DNA of 64,000 nucleotides from NCBI RefSeq assembly GCF_030811455.1, contig NZ_JAUSQU010000001.1, positions 5,890,001-5,954,000 of the forward strand. Reading direction: 5' to 3'. The DNA comes from Streptosporangium lutulentum. GTDB lineage: Bacteria; Actinomycetota; Actinomycetes; Streptosporangiales; Streptosporangiaceae. Made by a program: the position numbers and the translations under genes. This document shows positions 56,190 to 64,000 of this stretch, piece after piece (position 1 is the stretch's first letter; each line of letters opens with the position of its first letter). The notes beneath the pieces were generated by a model. The model was given only the letters and a program-made list of their open reading frames with translations. It was not told the DNA's origin and ran no database searches.

Positions 56190-58111
56190 TGTCTTTTCTG
56201 ACCGACCTTGTCCGCGCCGCCGTGGAGCGCAACGGCAAGCAGCAGGTCCTCGTCTACTGCGCCGGCTTCGAGACGCCCGCCGAGCTGGAACCGTACGACG
56301 TGCTGGACCTCGACGGAGACCTCGACGGGGCTCCGCCGCCGGACGGGGGCGTCGCCGCGATCCTGGTGCTCGCCCGGACGCCGACCGATCTCCGCAGGGC
56401 CGCGACCCTGCAGTCCTCGCTCCCCATGGCGAGGCGGGTCATCGTCGCCGTGGAGGAGACCCCTCCGTGGTACACCGCGCCGGTCATGTCGCCCACCCCC
56501 GCCCACCGCTGGCGGGCGCTGACCGAGCTGCGCGTGTACCAGCCGAAACCGCCGGCGTGGGTGGTGGACGCGAAGTTCTCCAAGCTCACGCCCTCCGGCC
56601 GGACCCTCGCCGCGACCGCCAGGGCGTTCGCCGCGCACCGGCTGGACGCCGTGACGGCGCCCGTGGTCGGCCTGGCCGGTCCGGGAGCGGCCCACTGGCG
56701 TCCCGGCGACCCGAACGCGGCCCCGGCCGGCGTGAGCGGCCCGGTTCCCGAGCGGTTCGGCGCGCGCGGCAGTGACCTGGTCCTGCGCACCATCGGCCAG
56801 GATCCGATCCCCTGGACCGGCGACGAGATGCCGGTGGACCGCCCGGTCGCCGAGCTGATGAGCTGGGAACGGCTCGGCCGTCCCGGCGGGACCGGGATCC
56901 TGGAGGCGGGCTTCGGCGACCTCTCCGAGCCCTGGACCATCCCGCCGGTCGACGACCGCTCGGTCAACCCGACGAACTTCCTCACCGTGCCGTCCCTCGG
57001 CATGGCCGATCTGTCGGTCGAGTCCGGCCGATGGGCGATCACCTGCGACGGCGAGACGCTCACCCGGTTCGCCACCTCCGGGTGCGTCACCGACGTGGAC
57101 GTGAACCGGATCAGGCGGGTCCGGGGGGTACGCGTGGACTGGGGGCGGAGCCACAGCGGCCCCGTGGCCGCGCTCCGGGTCGTCACCGGGCTGGCGGCGG
57201 CCGGCGTGCCCCTGATCTCCGAGGGCGTGCCGCGCTGGGCGGGAGCCCTCGGGCCGGAACTGGCCTGGCTGCTGACCTCGACCGGCGAGTCCGGTCTGAC
57301 GGACGACCTGGAACGCGAGGAACACAGCATCCGGCTCCGGCGCGAGGCGCTGCGCACCCACGGTGTCCGCGCGCGCTGGGAGCAGCTCGGCGCCCCCGCC
57401 TCGCCCGCGCCGCTGATCTCCGTACTGCTCACCACCCGCCGCCCGGAGATGGTGGGCTTCGCGCTGGAGCAGATGGCCAGGCAACGCGGCGTCGAGTTCG
57501 AGACGATCCTCACCCTCCACGGGATCCCCGCGGGGCACCCCGACGTGGTGGCGGCGCTGGCCTCCTTCGACCGGCCGGTGACCGTGTTCCAGGCGAGTCA
57601 GAAGACCGTGTTCGGAGCCGTGCTGAACGAGGCCGCGTCCAGGGCCTCGGGAACGTTCCTCGTCAAGGTGGACGACGACGACTGGTACGGGCCCGACTTC
57701 CTGTCCGACCTGCTTCTGGCCCATTCGTACTCGGGGGCCGAGGTCGTGGGCACGGTACCGGAGTTCGTCTACCTGGCGTCGATCGACGTGACCGTGCAGC
57801 GGCAGCAGATCACCGAGCAGATCACCAACTTCATCGCCGGAGGGACCATCTTCGCCGAACGCTCCGCCTTCGAGGCCGTGGGCGGGTTCAGGCCGCTGCC
57901 GGGCACGATCGACGCCCAGTTCCAGCACGCGATACAGGCCGCCGGGGGGCAGATCTACCGCACCCACGGCCTGGGCTACATCCTGCGGCGCGGCAACGCC
58001 GCCAACCACACCTGGCGCGAGCCGATCGGCACCTTCCTGCGGGACAACAAACGTCAGTGGCGCGGCTTCCGGCCCAACGCGCTCATGGAGCTCCCCGTGG
58101 AGACGGCGTGA
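56189..58111 (+). CDS. glycosyltransferase, architecture B (long)
   Basis: A 640-residue protein. Residues 1-260 have no recognised domain (LTDLVRAAVERNGKQQVLVYCAGFETPAEL; VAAILVLARTPTDLRRAATLQSS; ARRVIVAVEETPPW); this part resembles a Rossmann-type nucleotide or sugar-binding lobe. From about 265 it matches the protein at 52651: VRGVRVDWGRSHSGPVAALR, LEREEHSIRLRREALR, a GT-A domain from about 408 (PLISVLLTTRRPEMVGFALE), DDDD at 495-498 before WYGPDFLSDLLLA, then IYRTHGLGYILRR and QWRGFRPNALMEL. It is thus an extended paralogue. Overlapping start and stop with both neighbours. Confidence 0.85.
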   Translation: MSFLTDLVRAAVERNGKQQVLVYCAGFETPAELEPYDVLDLDGDLDGAPPPDGGVAAILVLARTPTDLRRAATLQSSLPMARRVIVAVEETPPWYTAPVMSPTPAHRWRALTELRVYQPKPPAWVVDAKFSKLTPSGRTLAATARAFAAHRLDAVTAPVVGLAGPGAAHWRPGDPNAAPAGVSGPVPERFGARGSDLVLRTIGQDPIPWTGDEMPVDRPVAELMSWERLGRPGGTGILEAGFGDLSEPWTIPPVDDRSVNPTNFLTVPSLGMADLSVESGRWAITCDGETLTRFATSGCVTDVDVNRIRRVRGVRVDWGRSHSGPVAALRVVTGLAAAGVPLISEGVPRWAGALGPELAWLLTSTGESGLTDDLEREEHSIRLRREALRTHGVRARWEQLGAPASPAPLISVLLTTRRPEMVGFALEQMARQRGVEFETILTLHGIPAGHPDVVAALASFDRPVTVFQASQKTVFGAVLNEAASRASGTFLVKVDDDDWYGPDFLSDLLLAHSYSGAEVVGTVPEFVYLASIDVTVQRQQITEQITNFIAGGTIFAERSAFEAVGGFRPLPGTIDAQFQHAIQAAGGQIYRTHGLGYILRRGNAANHTWREPIGTFLRDNKRQWRGFRPNALMELPVETA

Positions 58112-59883
58112 ACACACCATCGGTTCCCGGCGACCGCCACGGGGTGGACGCACCGCGAATCCCGGGCAACGACTACGGCGTGCTCAACCCGCCCGCCATC
58201 GGCGCGTGGGAGCCCCGCCTGCCGGTGAGCGTGGTGATCCCCGCCAGGCAGAACCAGGGGAAACTCGACCTCACCCTGGCCGCCCTCGCCGCCCAGACCT
58301 ATCCCGCGCACCTCCTTGAGGTGATCGTCGTGGACGACGGCAGCGCGCCCCCGCTCCGCCTCCCCGAGGTCGCCCCCGAACGCACCCGCCTCATCGGCGC
58401 CGCGCCCGGCGGCTGGGGCATCGCCTGGGCCCTGGAGTCCGGTACGGCCGTCGCGGACGGCCAGGTGATCCACCGGATGGACTCCGACATCGTCGCCTAC
58501 CGGGACCACGTCGAGGCGCACATGCGCTGGCACCACCTCGCCGACTACCTGGTGGTGATGGGCACACTGCGCTTCACCGCCATGGCAGGAACCCCGCCCA
58601 CCCCCTCCGAGGTCCAGATCGCCGTCGCCAAGGACAAGACCGCCTCCCTCTTCGAGGCGGACCCCGACCACGGGCACGACTGGATCGACGAGCTCATCGC
58701 CAGGCACCGCGACTTCCGCGACGCCCCCAGCTCGCTCCTCCACCGCATCCACGTGGGCGCGACCGTCTCCCTGCCCAAGGCGCTGTTCCGGGCCGTCGGA
58801 GGGACCGACCCGTCCCTGACGCTCGGCGAGGACACCGAGCTGGGTTACCGGCTCACCCAGACGGGCGCGGTCTTCGTCCCGGACACCGGCGCGCTGAGCT
58901 GGCATCTCGGCACGACGACGGCGATGAGGCGGTCCCAGGACGTCCGGCGGCACAACGATCCCTTCATCGCCGACCGCGTGCCCTACCGGCGGTACCTGCG
59001 CACCGACCCGGGCCGCCAGTGGCTGGTCCCCTATGTCGACGTCGTGGTCGACACCCTCGGCGCCGCTTTCGAGGACGTCCGCGCGAGCGTGGACGGGGCG
59101 CTGGCGAGCACGCTGCCCGACCTGCGTGTCACGGTGGTCGGCCCGTGGTCGTCCCTGACCGCCGACCGCCGGGCACCGCTGGACGATCCGCTGCTGGACC
59201 TGCGGCTGATCCAGGGGCAGTACGCCCACGACAGTCGTGTCTCCTTCGTCGAGGAGGTCTCCCCGACCGCGTCCCCCACGCCGTTCCGCCTCACCTGCCC
59301 CGCCGGATGGGTCCCCGGCGCCGAGTCGCTGGCCCTGCTGGTCGAGCAGATGGAGAAGGACGACGAGGGCCTGCTGCTCGTGGCGCTGGAGGAGTGCGAG
59401 TCCGGGGTCGTGGCCGCCCGTCTGGAGCGGACCGCCGCCGTCGCCCGCGCGATTCGCGTCGCCCGTGACGGCGAGTCCCTGGACGATGTGATCGCCGACC
59501 TCTACGGCGCGACCTGGCTGGACGCCGAGTCGTGGAAGTTCCGGCCCGCGGCGCGGGCCTACCCGGCCTGGGCCTCGGGCCGGAACCGCGAGGCCGTGCG
59601 CTGGCGCGCGGAGGCCGAGTCCCGCAAGCGGGAGGCCGAACGGGCCCAGCGGCAGGTCGCGACGCTCAAGGCCGAGCTCAAGGAACTACGTGCCTCGGTG
59701 GCCAAGAGCCAGCGTGACACCTCCAGATGGCGGGAGAAAGCCGAACAACGCCGGCAGGAGGCCGTGGCCCTGCGCAGGACGCAGAACCGGCTGGAGGCCG
59801 GGGCCCTGCGCAAGGTGCGGAAACGCTCGTTCCTCGGCCGCGCCGCCCGCCGCCTGCGGAAACTGGTACGGGACTCCACCTAG
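58108..59883 (+). CDS. family 2 glycosyltransferase, architecture A
   Basis: A 591-residue A-type enzyme beginning at GTG 58108 (overlap GTGA with the previous gene). Shared motif GNDYGVLNPPAIGAWEPRL (20-38), VSVVIPARQNQGKLDLTLAAL, EVIVVDDGS, DSD 125-127 (HRMDSDIVAYRDH), HMRWHHLADYLVVMG, LGEDTELGYRLTQTGAVFVP near 255. The middle domain is QWLVPYVDVVVDTLGAAFED and LRVTVVGPWSSLTADR, then RLTCPAGWVPGAESLALLVE, and a long basic C-terminal coiled coil (EAVRWRAEAESRKREAERA; WREKAEQRRQEAVALRRTQN). Last gene of the plus-strand run. Confidence 0.88.
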   Translation: MNTPSVPGDRHGVDAPRIPGNDYGVLNPPAIGAWEPRLPVSVVIPARQNQGKLDLTLAALAAQTYPAHLLEVIVVDDGSAPPLRLPEVAPERTRLIGAAPGGWGIAWALESGTAVADGQVIHRMDSDIVAYRDHVEAHMRWHHLADYLVVMGTLRFTAMAGTPPTPSEVQIAVAKDKTASLFEADPDHGHDWIDELIARHRDFRDAPSSLLHRIHVGATVSLPKALFRAVGGTDPSLTLGEDTELGYRLTQTGAVFVPDTGALSWHLGTTTAMRRSQDVRRHNDPFIADRVPYRRYLRTDPGRQWLVPYVDVVVDTLGAAFEDVRASVDGALASTLPDLRVTVVGPWSSLTADRRAPLDDPLLDLRLIQGQYAHDSRVSFVEEVSPTASPTPFRLTCPAGWVPGAESLALLVEQMEKDDEGLLLVALEECESGVVAARLERTAAVARAIRVARDGESLDDVIADLYGATWLDAESWKFRPAARAYPAWASGRNREAVRWRAEAESRKREAERAQRQVATLKAELKELRASVAKSQRDTSRWREKAEQRRQEAVALRRTQNRLEAGALRKVRKRSFLGRAARRLRKLVRDST

Positions 59884-59927
59884 CCTGCCTGCGGCCCCGG
59901 CCCTCCTCGGCGGGCGGTCGTCCCCCG

Positions 59928-59950
59928 GTCCCCGCCGTGACGGCGGGGAC
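59928..59950. terminator. bidirectional terminator
   Basis: Perfect 10-bp stem GTCCCCGCCG/CGGCGGGGAC with loop TGA, between the convergent glycosyltransferase and deacetylase genes; flanking CCCG/CGGG pairs can extend it. Confidence 0.7.
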
Positions 59951-59967
59951 GCCCGGGGAGGCGGGGG

Positions 59968-60816
59968 TCACTGACGCGGCAGCGGCCTGTACTTGGCCCC
60001 GACCGCGTCGCGCATGGTCTTGACCACCGTGCCGTGCGACTTGCGGGTGGCCAGCCAGCCGAGGAACGCGTCCAGGACCTTGGGTGACACCGAGTAGACG
60101 CCGCAGCCGGCGCACACCCGGTGGAACACCAGGGGAAGGACCCCGCCGCTTTTCTCCGCGTTGAGAACCTGCTGCTTGATCTCGTGCAGTGAGGTGTCCT
60201 CGCGGACCGAGCTCGGAGTCCGGATCCCGTAGCGGTCCGCCGGGCGGAAGGGCTCGGCCGCCTGGCAGGTGGGGCATCCCCACTCCTTGAGCCCGCCGAC
60301 CGTGCGCGCCGCGTCGTAGCCGCACTGGCGGGCCACCTTTTTGGCGTCGGAATCCACCGAGCCGAACGGATAGGCGAGGGTCGTGGCCCGGTACCCCCAC
60401 GTGGCCAGCGTCCGGCGGTCGTCGCAGATCTGTGTGCGCTGCTCGCTCGGAAGGAGCTCGGAGAGCCGGAGGTGGGTCAGCGTGTGACCGCCGATCTCGT
60501 GCCCCCCCTTGGCGATCGTGGCGATCTGGGCGCGGGTCATCTTGAGCTTGTCCCCGACGGTCCCGGTGTTGATGTAGAACGTGCCACGCATCTTTCGCTT
60601 CTCCAGCATGCGTGCCGCGGCCACGTGGGTGACGTCCCCGTCGTCGAAGGTGAGCGAGACGACCGTGCTGATCTTCTTCTGCGGCTTCGCGGCCTCTCCC
60701 TGGGCGGCTTTCTGCGGCTTCGCGGCCTCTCCCTGGGCGGCCTGCGCCGGCACGGCCGGCATCACCAGCACGACCGATGCGATCAGCAGGGCTGCCACCC
60801 CACGAGCGATCCTCAC
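59968..60816 (-). CDS. secreted polysaccharide deacetylase (NodB/CE4)
   Basis: A 282-residue exported CE4-family enzyme. Signal peptide about 1-26 (VRIARGVAALLIASVVLVMP, AVPAQA). Two direct copies of AAQGEAAKPQK (27-47) follow. NodB motifs: SLTFDDGDVTH (catalytic Asp and metal Asp, 58-59), HEIGGHTLTH (metal His, 106-115) and TTLAYPFGSVDSD. Four Cys in pairs (WGCPTCQAAEPF; HRVCAGCGVYS) could form a disulfide or metal site. The family removes N-acetyl groups from GlcNAc-type glycans. GTG 60816 with AAAGGA upstream. It borders the glycosyltransferase island and could trim its product. Confidence 0.9.
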   Translation of the reverse strand: MRIARGVAALLIASVVLVMPAVPAQAAQGEAAKPQKAAQGEAAKPQKKISTVVSLTFDDGDVTHVAAARMLEKRKMRGTFYINTGTVGDKLKMTRAQIATIAKGGHEIGGHTLTHLRLSELLPSEQRTQICDDRRTLATWGYRATTLAYPFGSVDSDAKKVARQCGYDAARTVGGLKEWGCPTCQAAEPFRPADRYGIRTPSSVREDTSLHEIKQQVLNAEKSGGVLPLVFHRVCAGCGVYSVSPKVLDAFLGWLATRKSHGTVVKTMRDAVGAKYRPLPRQ

Positions 60817-61305
60817 TGTAAGCCGTCCTTTCGAAAGGGGTACGCGACCCGGAAGGGTTCCGCGTCGCGTTCGCGCAGCACGTGCCGCTCCCGGCCCACC
60901 GTTCCGGAGGGCGGGCTCCCACCGATCAGGAGCGCGAGAGTCCGCCCGGCCTCCGCCGTTCGGACCTGGGGAACCGGCCGTGGTCGGCGGCGTCGCCGAC
61001 CGGAGCCCGGCGCGAACGCGGCCGACCGCCCGGAGGAGGACGACGGAGCGATCTACCGGACGAAAAGCCAGGGACATAAGCACCAAGTACCTTATATGCC
61101 CATAGAAAACACTTGGATGAGTTCTTACCAAACAGCTAAGTATGAATCTCAGCTCGGCCGGAGTCGGCAAGAACGATGACACACCCGCACGTCCCGTGCG
61201 TGACCCTCCCGCGAACAGGCCGGGAGGGCCGTGGAAACTCCTGGGAGGCGTCCTCGCCCCCGGTGCCGGCGCCGTCACGGAAGACGCGGGCCGTCATGGA
61301 AACCC
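60817..61305. promoter_or_regulatory. intergenic region hom / deacetylase
   Basis: About 490 bases without a supported gene. The part near 61060-61150 is AT-rich, with CATATAAGG on the minus strand and inverted arms CCAAGT/ACTTGG (61082-61115); it probably holds the deacetylase promoter with a leader of more than 200 bases. No riboswitch consensus was recognised. Confidence 0.35.
61204..61228 (-). terminator. probable hom terminator
   Basis: CCCTCCC (61204-61210) pairs with GGGAGGG (61222-61228), 11-base loop, about 80 bases after the hom stop. Confidence 0.5.
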
Positions 61306-61324
61306 CTAGGAGGCGTCCTCGCCC
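61232..61324. repeat. duplicated 3' end of hom
   Basis: A 28-base segment covering the hom stop and its last codons (61297-61324) recurs at 61232-61259 with two differences. The spacing is 65 bases. Confidence 0.7.
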
Positions 61325-62598
61325 TCGACCCGCATGACGCTCACCACGTCGCGGACGATGTCGAGCTCGCGCAGTCCTTCGAGCGTCGCCGAAAGCGCGG
61401 CGTCGGTGGCGCGGTGGGTGACCAGCACGAGCTGGGCGTCGTCGCCGCGCCCCTCCTGGAGGACGGTCTGGATGGAGACGTCCTGCTTGGCGAACATGTC
61501 GGCGACCCGGGCGAGCACGCCCGGCTTGTCGGCGACGTCCAGGGAGACGTGGTATCGCGTGACGGTCTCGCCCATCGGGTGCACGACCAGGTCGGCGTAG
61601 GTGGACTCCTCGGGACCGCGTGCCCCGGCCAGCCGGTTGCGGGCCACGGCCACGAGGTCGCCCAGCACCGCGCTCGCCGTCGGGGCGCCGCCGGCGCCCG
61701 CGCCGTAGAACATCAGCCGCCCCGCGGACTCGGCCTCCACGAAGACCGCGTTGTAGGCCTCGCGGACCCCGGCCAGCGGGTGCGTCCTGGGGATCATGGC
61801 CGGGTGCACCCGGACGCCGAAGGAACGGCCGTCATCGGAGCGGGCGCAGATCGCCAGCAGCTTGATGACGTAGCCCATCGCCTTGGCGCTGGCCACGTCC
61901 GTCGCGGTGATCTCGGTGATGCCCTCGCGGTGCACGTCGGCGGCCGTCACCCGGCTGTGGAACGCGATTCCGGCGAGGATCGCGGCCTTGGCCGCGGCGT
62001 CGAAACCCTCCACGTCGGCCGTGGGGTCGGCCTCGGCGTAGCCCAGGGCCTGGGCCTCCTCCAGCGCGTCGGAGAACGAGGCCCCGCTGGAGTCCATCTT
62101 GTCGAGGATGTAGTTGGTGGTGCCGTTGACGATGCCGAGCACGCGGCGCACGCGATCTCCGGCCAGCGACTCGCGCAGCGGCCGGATCAGCGGGATGGCG
62201 CCCGCGACGGCCGCCTCGAAGTACAGGTCCGCGTCGTTGGCCCTGGCCGCGCCGTGAACGGTCGCGCCGTCCTCGGCGAGCAGCGCCTTGTTGGCCGTGA
62301 CGACCGACTTGCCGCTGTTCATGGCCGCCATGATGAGCGACCTGGCGGGCTCGATGCCGCCGATCACCTCGACGACGATGTCCACGTCGTCGCGGGTGGC
62401 CAGGGCCTCGGCGTCGGTGGTGAACAGGGCGGGGTCCACGTCGATGTCCCGCCTGCGGCCCAGCCTCCGCACGGCCACACCGGCGAGTTCGAGCGGGGTC
62501 CCGATGCGCGCGGTGAGGTCGTCGGCCTGCTCCTGCATCAGCCTGACCACTTGGGAGCCGACGACGCCGCATCCCAGGAGCGCGACTTTCAGCGCCAT
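61306..62598 (-). CDS. hom: homoserine dehydrogenase
   Basis: NAD(P)-dependent enzyme reducing aspartate semialdehyde to homoserine; 430 residues. N-terminal Rossmann motif ALLGCGVVGSQVVRLM, NKALLAE, GIVNGTTNYILDKM, EEAQALGYAEADPTADVEGFDAAAKAAILA (substrate and Lys site), and a C-terminal ACT domain (YHVSLDVADKPGVLARVADMF) for threonine feedback. GAGGAT precedes the ATG. Follows lysA by 61 bases on the same strand. Confidence 0.97.
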   Translation of the reverse strand: MALKVALLGCGVVGSQVVRLMQEQADDLTARIGTPLELAGVAVRRLGRRRDIDVDPALFTTDAEALATRDDVDIVVEVIGGIEPARSLIMAAMNSGKSVVTANKALLAEDGATVHGAARANDADLYFEAAVAGAIPLIRPLRESLAGDRVRRVLGIVNGTTNYILDKMDSSGASFSDALEEAQALGYAEADPTADVEGFDAAAKAAILAGIAFHSRVTAADVHREGITEITATDVASAKAMGYVIKLLAICARSDDGRSFGVRVHPAMIPRTHPLAGVREAYNAVFVEAESAGRLMFYGAGAGGAPTASAVLGDLVAVARNRLAGARGPEESTYADLVVHPMGETVTRYHVSLDVADKPGVLARVADMFAKQDVSIQTVLQEGRGDDAQLVLVTHRATDAALSATLEGLRELDIVRDVVSVMRVEGEDAS

Positions 62599-62659
62599 CC
62601 GGTCATCCTCTCCCGCTCGTTCGCTTCGTTCACTCGGCGGTTCACCGCCTGAGGTCGTT

Positions 62660-64000
62660 TCACAGCTGCCCTCTCAGCAGGTCGTCCTCGGTCTCCCGCC
62701 GGACGATCACACGGGCCCCCCCGTCCTTGACCGCGACGACGGCGGGCTTGGGGAGGTAGTTGTAGTTGTTGGAGAGCGAGCGGCAGTAGGCGCCGGTGCC
62801 CGCGACGGCGATCAGGTCGCCGGTGGCCAGATCCTGTGGGAGCCACAGGTCGCGGATCACCATGTCGCCGCTCTCGCAGTGCTTGCCGACCAGGCGCGAG
62901 AGCATCGGCCCGGAGTCGCTCTCGCGAGAGGCCAGGCGCGCGGTGTACTCGGCGCCGTAGAGGGCCGTGCGGATGTTGTCGCTCATGCCGCCGTCGACGC
63001 TGACGTAGGTGCGCAGTCCTTCGACGTCCTTGATCGTGCCGACCTCGTAGAGCGTCATCCCGGCGAGCCCGGCGATGGCGCGGCCGGGTTCGACGGTGAG
63101 CTTGGGCACCGGCAGGCCCGCGGCCTTCGTCACCTTGGAGACGATCTCCCGCAGGTTGTCGGCGATCTCCTTGACGTCGAGTGCGGCGTCGCCGTCGACG
63201 TAGGGGATGCCGTAGCCGCCGCCGAGGTCGAGCTCCGGCAGGACGACCCCGTGCTCCTCCTTGATCTGCACCAGAAGCGTGGCCAGGCGGCTCGCGGCCA
63301 CCTCGAAGCCCGCGGTGTCGGTGATCTGGGAGCCGATGTGGGAGTGCAGGCCCACGAGTTCCAGCTGGGGCAGCGCGAGGATCCGCCGGGCGGCCTCCGC
63401 GGCGGCGCCGCCGCTCAGCGAGAAACCGAACTTCTGGTCGTCGTGGGCGGTGGCGATGAACTCGTGGGTGTGCGCCTCCACGCCCACGGTCACCCGGATC
63501 ATGATCTGGGGACGCTTGCCGTGCTTGTCCGCGAGGAAGCCCAGACGGGCGATCTCCTCGAAGGAGTCGGCCACGATGTGCCCGACGCCGGCCACGATGG
63601 CCCTCTCCAGCTCGGCGAGCGACTTGTTGTTGCCGTGCATGGTGATCCGCTCGGGCGGGAACCCGACGCTCAGCGCGACGGCGAGCTCGCCCGCGCTGCA
63701 CACGTCGAGGCCGAGGCCCTCCTGCATGATCCAGCGAGCGACCTCGCGGCACAGGAACGCCTTGCCGGCGTAGTGGACCTCGCCTCCGTCGAACGCGCTC
63801 CTGTAGTCGCGGCACCGGGACCGGAAGTCTTCCTCGTCCACCACGTAGAGCGGCGTGCCGTGTTCTTCGACCAGGTCTCTGACGTCCACGCCGCCGACCG
63901 TGATCGAGCCGCCTGTGCGGTTCGACGTCCGGGACCAGATCGTCGGGTCAAGCGTGTTCAGGTCGGCAGGCGTGTGCGGAGGGCGGTCCTCGGGCAACAC
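62660..64000 (-). CDS. lysA: diaminopimelate decarboxylase, start at window edge
   Basis: PLP enzyme of fold type III, last step of lysine synthesis; 446 residues or more (usual 440-470). PLP lysine in [10 protein letters not shown] (about residue 79), [32 protein letters not shown], and CESGD (catalytic Cys, about residue 377), ending [19 protein letters not shown] lies at the very edge (64000), so the true start may be there or just beyond the window. First gene of the lysA-hom run. Confidence 0.95.
   Translation of the reverse strand: MLPEDRPPHTPADLNTLDPTIWSRTSNRTGGSITVGGVDVRDLVEEHGTPLYVVDEEDFRSRCRDYRSAFDGGEVHYAGKAFLCREVARWIMQEGLGLDVCSAGELAVALSVGFPPERITMHGNNKSLAELERAIVAGVGHIVADSFEEIARLGFLADKHGKRPQIMIRVTVGVEAHTHEFIATAHDDQKFGFSLSGGAAAEAARRILALPQLELVGLHSHIGSQITDTAGFEVAASRLATLLVQIKEEHGVVLPELDLGGGYGIPYVDGDAALDVKEIADNLREIVSKVTKAAGLPVPKLTVEPGRAIAGLAGMTLYEVGTIKDVEGLRTYVSVDGGMSDNIRTALYGAEYTARLASRESDSGPMLSRLVGKHCESGDMVIRDLWLPQDLATGDLIAVAGTGAYCRSLSNNYNYLPKPAVVAVKDGGARVIVRRETEDDLLRGQL

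Noticed and set aside
49198-59883. Teichoic acid or exopolysaccharide export cluster
   Set aside because: No flippase, polymerase, ABC exporter, priming transferase or nucleotide-sugar genes accompany the glycosyltransferases, so a complete known pathway cannot be claimed.
60817-61150. c-di-AMP (ydaO-type) riboswitch upstream of the secreted deacetylase
   Set aside because: The long leader before a wall-active gene made this worth a look, but the conserved GGGG(T)GAA and flanking elements of that class were not found.

Overview
The window comes from a high-GC (roughly 70%) filamentous-type actinobacterium. The backbone order lysA-hom-thrC-thrB-rho-rpmE-prfA-prmC-tsaC-glyA-wecA-atp operon-DUF2550-cobalamin adenosyltransferase-nucS is the one established for Actinomycetota (compare the Rv1293-Rv1321 stretch of Mycobacterium tuberculosis and the glyA-containing version of Streptomyces). 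GTG starts, ATGA/GTGA start-stop overlaps and the abundance of DesK/LiaS-type kinases also fit. A Streptosporangiales-like host is my guess; nothing in the window proves the genus. No rRNA, tRNA or CRISPR array was found.

Layout. 1-2678 (minus strand): two alpha/beta hydrolases, an SDR oxidoreductase and a small Cys/His protein. 2985-7448 (plus): a membrane protein, a winged-helix regulator and an ABC-2 exporter. Between the exporter's ATPase and permease genes sits a complete IscB element: an omega (HEARO-type) RNA followed by an RRXRR/RuvC/HNH nuclease gene, with no transposase in the window. 7485-7515 holds a relic of another IS200/IS605-type end, then nucS. 8445-18611: two ABC-2 exporter plus two-component modules arranged convergently (ATPase, permease, two paralogous kinases, regulator on plus; the same gene types on minus) around a TetR regulator and a STAS protein. 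18695-23839: a tricorn-type protease, cobalamin adenosyltransferase, a secreted DUF642-like protein and DUF2550. 23879-31625: a full F1Fo ATP synthase operon with hairpins at two intercistronic gaps. 31778-41771: wecA-like transferase, glyA, an accessory trio (WXG100-like small protein, a 722-residue repeat-rich protein, a divergent LytR-CpsA-Psr protein), tsaC, a 79-bp tandem repeat, prmC, prfA and rpmE. 42028-48977: a two-component pair inserted between rpmE and rho, then rho with a very large disordered RGD/RND-rich insertion, thrB and thrC. 49198-59883: an island of six glycosyltransferase genes plus one membrane/coiled-coil gene, placed between thrC and hom. 59968-64000: a secreted polysaccharide deacetylase, hom and lysA.

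How the parts relate. The conserved genes cover aspartate-family amino acid synthesis, translation termination, one-carbon supply, energy conversion and lipid-linked glycan initiation. The accessory insertions share an envelope theme: exporters with envelope-type two-component systems, an LCP ligase candidate, a repeat-rich possibly secreted protein, six cytoplasmic glycosyltransferases of two recurrent architectures, and an exported deacetylase. The items I consider most worth following up are the IscB element and its target site, the two-family glycosyltransferase island, and the repeat-rich protein/WXG100-like/LCP locus.
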